Source of the DNA: Mediannikoviicoccus vaginalis
GTDB taxonomy: Bacteria > Bacillota > Clostridia > Tissierellales > Peptoniphilaceae
Length of the DNA stretch: 64,000 nt
Assembly: GCF_928097925.1 (NCBI RefSeq)
Contig: NZ_CAKMRI010000001.1
Location: 1,426,001 to 1,490,000, forward strand
Direction: 5' to 3'
The translations under genes and the position numbers were made by a program. Shown here piece after piece: positions 60,658 to 64,000 of this stretch. The notes beneath the pieces were generated by a model, which was given only the letters and a program-made list of their open reading frames with translations, searched no databases and was not told the origin of the DNA. The stretch's first letter is position 1, and the number at the start of each line of letters is the position of its first letter.

Positions 60658-61788
60658 ATGAATTTTTACGAAAAATCAAAAGAATTTGCTAAAGAACACA
60701 TTGCACCATTTAGTCGTCGTAGTGACGAAGAAGGAAAATTCCCAGTAGAATCTTTCGAAGCTATGGGAAAAGAAGGATATTTTAAACTTCTTATTCCAGA
60801 AGAAATGGGAGGATTAGGAAAAACTGCTGTAGAACATCAACAAGCTGTATTAGCTTTTGCAGAAAGCAATCCAACAGCAGGTCTATGCTACATGATGCAC
60901 AACGTTGCACTTATGACAGTATTAACTAATGGCAATGAAGAATTGAAGAAAAAAGTTGTAGATGATATTGTGAACAACAATAAATTTATGGCTTTAGCTT
61001 ATTCAGAATTTGGAACAGGAACACATTTTTATATTCCTGAAGTTAAAGTAACTAATAATAATGACGGAACATTTACATTTAATGGAACTAAGTCAATGGT
61101 TACAAGCGCAACAAACGCAAGTTATTACTTAATCTTAACTCCATCAACAGAAAAAGAAGGAGCAATTAACAACTGGTTAGTTCCTCTTGAATCTGAAGGA
61201 TTGGAATTTAAGATGGAACACTGGAAAGGTATAGGCATGAAGGGAAATGTTTCTTGCCCAATGAGATTAAATGATGTAAAACTTGATGAAGTTAATAGAA
61301 TCGGTGAAGAAGGTTCAGGACAAGACCAAGTATTTAATGTAGTAGCACCATATTTCATCTTAGGACTTGCAAGTGTTTACACTGGACTAAACTTAAAATT
61401 ATCAAGTGTTACAAATGAATATGCACTAAATAGAAAATATCCTGATGGAAGCAACTTAGCTAATATAGAAACTGTTCAAATTCACCTTGCAACAATTTAC
61501 AAAAATGCTATGAGTTCAAAGGCTCTTACAGAACTTGCTGCAAGATCTTTAGTTGACGGTGAAGCTGATGCAGTTGCTAAGATTATAGCTGCAAGAATCG
61601 CTGCAATTGACAATGCCATAGCTTCAGCAACACTTGCAATGAGAGTTGGTGGTGGAAAGACTTACAACAAGGCAAGCGAAATCGAAAGATTGATGAGAGA
61701 TGCATATGCAGGACAAATTATGGCTCCATCACTAGACGTGCTTAATGTATGGCTAGGCAAGGCAATTACAGGACAACCATTACTATAG
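60658..61788 (+). CDS. acyl-CoA dehydrogenase-family flavoprotein, atypical active-site region
   Basis: This 376-residue ACAD-fold flavoprotein has the N-terminal helical domain (MGKEGYFKLLIPEEMGGLGKTAVE, in two parts, about 37-60), the beta domain with FTFNGTKSMVTSATNASYYLI (in two parts, about 140) and the C-terminal helical domain. Near the end it reads IERLMRDAYAGQIMAPSLDVLNVWLG. The usual acyl-CoA dehydrogenase Glu-Gly-Thr segment is replaced by Ala-Gly-Gln, so the classical catalytic base is not visible. It may be a monooxygenase-like or non-classical ACAD member. It is the first gene of a cassette with PhnD-like, MetE-like and OsmC-like genes. Confidence 0.85.
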   Translation: MNFYEKSKEFAKEHIAPFSRRSDEEGKFPVESFEAMGKEGYFKLLIPEEMGGLGKTAVEHQQAVLAFAESNPTAGLCYMMHNVALMTVLTNGNEELKKKVVDDIVNNNKFMALAYSEFGTGTHFYIPEVKVTNNNDGTFTFNGTKSMVTSATNASYYLILTPSTEKEGAINNWLVPLESEGLEFKMEHWKGIGMKGNVSCPMRLNDVKLDEVNRIGEEGSGQDQVFNVVAPYFILGLASVYTGLNLKLSSVTNEYALNRKYPDGSNLANIETVQIHLATIYKNAMSSKALTELAARSLVDGEADAVAKIIAARIAAIDNAIASATLAMRVGGGKTYNKASEIERLMRDAYAGQIMAPSLDVLNVWLGKAITGQPLL

Positions 61789-61809
61789 GATTAGGATAAA
61801 GGAGATACA

Positions 61810-62637
61810 ATGAAAAAATTAAAGGTTGGAGCAGTTATATACGCTCCTCGTGTTACAGTTATTTGGGAAATGATTGAAAAGTTTTACAAGGATCGTGGAG
61901 CTGAAATTGAAGCTGTTTTCTTTAAAGACTACAAACTTCAAGTGGATGCTTTAGTTAATGGCGATATAGATGTAGCTTGGAACTCTCCACTTGCACAACT
62001 TGATGCAAGACTAAGACTTGATGGAAAGGAAAAAATAGGCTGCATGAGAAACACCGACCAAGATAGAAAGACCTATCTTGTTGTAAAGAAGGACAAATTC
62101 AAAGAAGTTGCTGACCTAAAGGGAAAGACAATTGGATTTGGTGCGATCGACTCACCTCAAGCAAGACTTATTCCTATCAACCACCTTCATAAAAAGGGTT
62201 TGGAATTTGGAAAGGACTATGAAGAAAAGAGATTTGACATAGGAGTTGGCCTACACGGAGACCATGTTGGTGGTGAACTTGATAGCATGAAAGCCATGTT
62301 AAATGACGAAGTTGATGCAACTTTCTGCTTAGACTTAAACTACGATGCATGGGTAGCTGATGGAACTATTGACAAAAACGCTGTTGAAGTTTTAGACAAG
62401 ACTGACCACTTTGACCACTGCATATTCACTTTCAATCCAGAAGTTTCAGACGAAGACATAAAGGCCTTTGACGATATAATGTTCAAGATGGACTACAACA
62501 AGGAAGAGGACAAAGAAATTATGGACCTTGAAGGACTTACTGAATGGCTTCCTGGTAGACGTGACGGATTTAAACAAATCACAGAAGCGAATGAATATTT
62601 AGACAATTTTATAGAAGGCTTTAATAGTGGAAACTAA
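61810..62637 (+). CDS. PhnD-like periplasmic-binding-fold protein without a signal peptide
   Basis: This 275-residue protein has the PhnD/phosphonate-binding fold: KKLKVGAVIYAPRVTVIWEM at the start, VDALVNGDIDVAWNSPLAQLD (about 48), YLVVKKDKFKEVADLKGKTIGFGAIDSPQARLIP (about 95, in two parts), and GELDSMKAMLNDEVDATFCLD (about 156). It begins directly with the first beta strand, with no signal peptide or lipobox. It should therefore stay in the cytoplasm, unlike ABC receptors, and no permease or ATPase is adjacent. PBP-fold cytosolic enzymes exist (MqnA/MqnD, yeast Thi5), so an enzymatic or sensor role is possible. The ribosome site is AAAGGAG. The next gene overlaps by 11 bases. Confidence 0.82.
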   Translation: MKKLKVGAVIYAPRVTVIWEMIEKFYKDRGAEIEAVFFKDYKLQVDALVNGDIDVAWNSPLAQLDARLRLDGKEKIGCMRNTDQDRKTYLVVKKDKFKEVADLKGKTIGFGAIDSPQARLIPINHLHKKGLEFGKDYEEKRFDIGVGLHGDHVGGELDSMKAMLNDEVDATFCLDLNYDAWVADGTIDKNAVEVLDKTDHFDHCIFTFNPEVSDEDIKAFDDIMFKMDYNKEEDKEIMDLEGLTEWLPGRRDGFKQITEANEYLDNFIEGFNSGN

Positions 62638-63805
62638 ATTATTTAAAACTGCTTTAATTGGATCTATGCCAAGGGGCAAGGAGATTTTGCTTGCCCGTAG
62701 AAAGCTGTCTGCAAATTTAATTGATAAAGCTAGTTATGACAAGCTAATAGAAGAAAAGACTAGAGAAGTTATTAAACTGCAAGAAGACCTTGACATAGAC
62801 ATTATTACAAGTGGTGAAATCGAAAGAGACAATTACGTTTCATTCATATCTGAAAAACTGGGAGGAGTTACCCAGATGAGCATGGCGGAGATGCTCGACT
62901 ATGTAGATGACAAGAGGGAGTTTGAAAACATCTTGACCACATTGGATGTTCCCGCTTCTTCAATAAAGAACGCTATTTGTACTGGTAAATTGGAATATAA
63001 GGGAGATATAGTATTAAATGAATTAAAACTTTTAAAATCCCTTACTAATAGGCCGGTAAAAATAACTATGCCAGGTCCATACCTTGTTACTAGAAGTATG
63101 TGGCTACCAAATGTCAGCTCAAAATACTATGATAGCAAGGAGGAACTGGGAGAAGATGTAATTAGAATCTTCAAAGAAGAAATAAAAAATCTACAGGAAA
63201 TTGGAGTTGATGTAATCCAGTTTGACGAACCTGTTTTAACGGAAATTGTATTTACAGAAGGTAGACCGAGAACTTTTATGTGTGCATCTCTATCGCAAAG
63301 AAAGGATCCAACAGAGGAGTTGAAGTTTGCAACCCATCTTATAAAAGGCGTTATGGACGGAATTGACAGAGAAAAGTCCATTGCCTCAATGCATGTTTGC
63401 AGAGGTAACTGGAGTAAGAACGAAAGTATTTTACTAGAAGGACCATATACTCCACTTATAGAACTATTCGCAAATATTAATGCAGATTTACTTTCCCTTG
63501 AATTTTCGACACCGAGAGCTGGAGAGATAAAATCCCTTTTAAGTGACGATAGGATTAGGAACAAGGTTATTTTGGGACTTGGTGTAATCAATCCACGATT
63601 TGACGAAAAAGAAGATGAAGATGTGATATATAATAGGGCAAAAGAGGCTCTAGAATATATTGAACCAAAAAATCTTTGGTTAAATCCAGACTGTGGCTTT
63701 GCAACTTTCTCAAATAGACCGGTAAATGAATACGAAAATATCAAAAACAAATTACAATCCATGATAGATGCTCGTGACAGACTAAGGAAAGAATATGGAA
63801 GATAA
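62627..63805 (+). CDS. MetE C-terminal-like (cobalamin-independent) methyltransferase family protein
   Basis: This 392-residue protein corresponds to the C-terminal catalytic half of MetE only. The zinc ligands match MetE by position: His and Cys in SMHVCRGNWS (about 262), Glu in LLSLEFSTPRAGE (about 295) and Cys in NPDCGFATF (about 355). The barrel start TALIGSMPRGKEIL and GVDVIQFDEPVLTEI (about 195) are typical. It should transfer a methyl group to or from a thiol; donor and acceptor are unknown, since the folate-binding N-terminal half is missing. It starts at GTG 62627 within the PhnD-like gene, and ends 11 bases into the next gene. Confidence 0.87.
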   Translation: METKLFKTALIGSMPRGKEILLARRKLSANLIDKASYDKLIEEKTREVIKLQEDLDIDIITSGEIERDNYVSFISEKLGGVTQMSMAEMLDYVDDKREFENILTTLDVPASSIKNAICTGKLEYKGDIVLNELKLLKSLTNRPVKITMPGPYLVTRSMWLPNVSSKYYDSKEELGEDVIRIFKEEIKNLQEIGVDVIQFDEPVLTEIVFTEGRPRTFMCASLSQRKDPTEELKFATHLIKGVMDGIDREKSIASMHVCRGNWSKNESILLEGPYTPLIELFANINADLLSLEFSTPRAGEIKSLLSDDRIRNKVILGLGVINPRFDEKEDEDVIYNRAKEALEYIEPKNLWLNPDCGFATFSNRPVNEYENIKNKLQSMIDARDRLRKEYGR

Positions 63806-64000
63806 TATTAATTTCTTTGAGAAAAACTATAGAGCAGTAGTTAAGAGTGACGATGTAAAGGTATATAACGAAAAGTCGCAACTTACCATAGACTCCGCAA
63901 TTTCATTTGACTCAGAGAAAGAAGAATTCACATCCATAGACTACTTTGTTTCAGCCATAGTATCTGAAATAATCCTTACTATGGAGAGAGTAGCAAAAAA
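63795..64000 (+). CDS. OsmC-like protein, 3' partial
   Basis: The first 68 codons are present (MEDNINFFEKNYRAVVKSDD onwards) and the frame is open at the window end. The stretch FTSIDYFVSAIVSEIILTMERVAKK looks like the first conserved helix of OsmC/Ohr proteins (consensus P-x-x-L-L-x-A-A-L-x-x-C). Here the position of the first peroxidatic Cys would be Glu or Ser. It overlaps the MetE-like gene by 11 bases (AAGGAAAG ribosome site inside that gene). The family call is tentative because only a quarter to a half of the gene is visible. Confidence 0.5.
   Translation, partial: MEDNINFFEKNYRAVVKSDDVKVYNEKSQLTIDSAISFDSEKEEFTSIDYFVSAIVSEIILTMERVAK

Noticed and set aside
1-64000. tRNA, rRNA, CRISPR arrays, prophage or insertion sequences
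   Set aside because: Nothing resembling these was seen on either strand by reading; short degenerate elements could be missed without a search tool.

Overview
The window is AT-rich, densely packed DNA with Gram-positive-style signals: strong AGGAGG-type ribosome sites, lipoproteins with LSAC-type lipoboxes, and hairpin-plus-T-run terminators. The gene content suggests a low-GC, asaccharolytic, amino-acid-fermenting anaerobe of the Firmicutes, such as Tissierellia/Peptoniphilaceae or a relative. Supporting this are many peptidases (P1/DmpA, M29, PepF, two M20), asparaginase, agmatinase, ProC, several peptide and amino-acid transporters, a cell-wall-binding-repeat protein, and 2-hydroxyacyl-CoA dehydratase-like and acyl-CoA enzymes. 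The genus cannot be fixed from the window. I see no rRNA, tRNA, CRISPR array, phage or intact insertion sequence.

Layout. 1-0.8 kb: end of a metal ABC permease with an attached winged-helix tail, plus a DtxR/MntR-type repressor. 0.9-2.1 kb: GNAT and AIM24-family pair. 2.1-5.7 kb: asparaginase and an NhaC antiporter, divergent from a P1-family aminopeptidase. 5.8-11.8 kb (minus strand): HAD phosphatase, CCA-adding enzyme and a TyrR-like PAS-AAA-HTH regulator, then agmatinase and a YjiH-family membrane protein. 12.1-17.4 kb: a complete Dpp/Opp-type peptide ABC transporter. 17.5-21.9 kb: a PocR-LytS/AraC two-component system, divergent from a cysteine hydrolase and an APC permease. 22-25.3 kb: a CWB2-NlpC/P60 wall hydrolase and an M29 aminopeptidase. 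25.4-35.6 kb (plus strand): PepF-ProC-nicotinamidase-GNAT, an NSS symporter, a PLP desulfhydrase-like enzyme, a lipoprotein, a nitroreductase, a 2-hydroxyacyl-CoA dehydratase-like protein, a flavodoxin-ferredoxin protein and another GNAT. 35.6-39.9 kb: an NMT1/SsuA-type ABC system with two mosaic-related binding proteins. 40.8-44.6 kb: a polar amino-acid ABC system with an M20 dipeptidase. 44.8-51.6 kb: a compact type II secretion/type IV pilus-like operon (E-F-G-O-lipoprotein-H-I-J-K). 51.7-55.1 kb: MoaA, a MoaC-MOSC fusion and a YifB/ComM ATPase. 55.2-59.5 kb: a broken DUF3267-type protein, an MFS transporter, an M20 deacylase and a lipid kinase. 59.5-64 kb: a broken 3-hydroxyacyl-CoA dehydrogenase, divergent from a four-gene cassette (ACAD-like flavoprotein, signal-less PhnD-like protein, MetE-like methyltransferase, partial OsmC-like protein).

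How the genes work together. Most modules import peptides or amino acids and break them down: the Dpp importer, peptidases, agmatinase, asparaginase, and ABC, APC and NSS uptake. Three observations stand out. First, four helically phased GGAA-N4-TTCC palindromes lie upstream of a sigma-A-type agmatinase promoter, next to a TyrR-like regulator that lacks the GAFTGA loop. Second, the duplicated binding proteins differ almost only in a central block. Third, the terminal cassette contains a cytoplasmic PhnD-fold protein and has no transporter partner in the window. Three genes between 44.8 and 60.5 kb carry single disabling changes (two 1-base frameshifts, one nonsense codon). These are either real decay or sequence errors.
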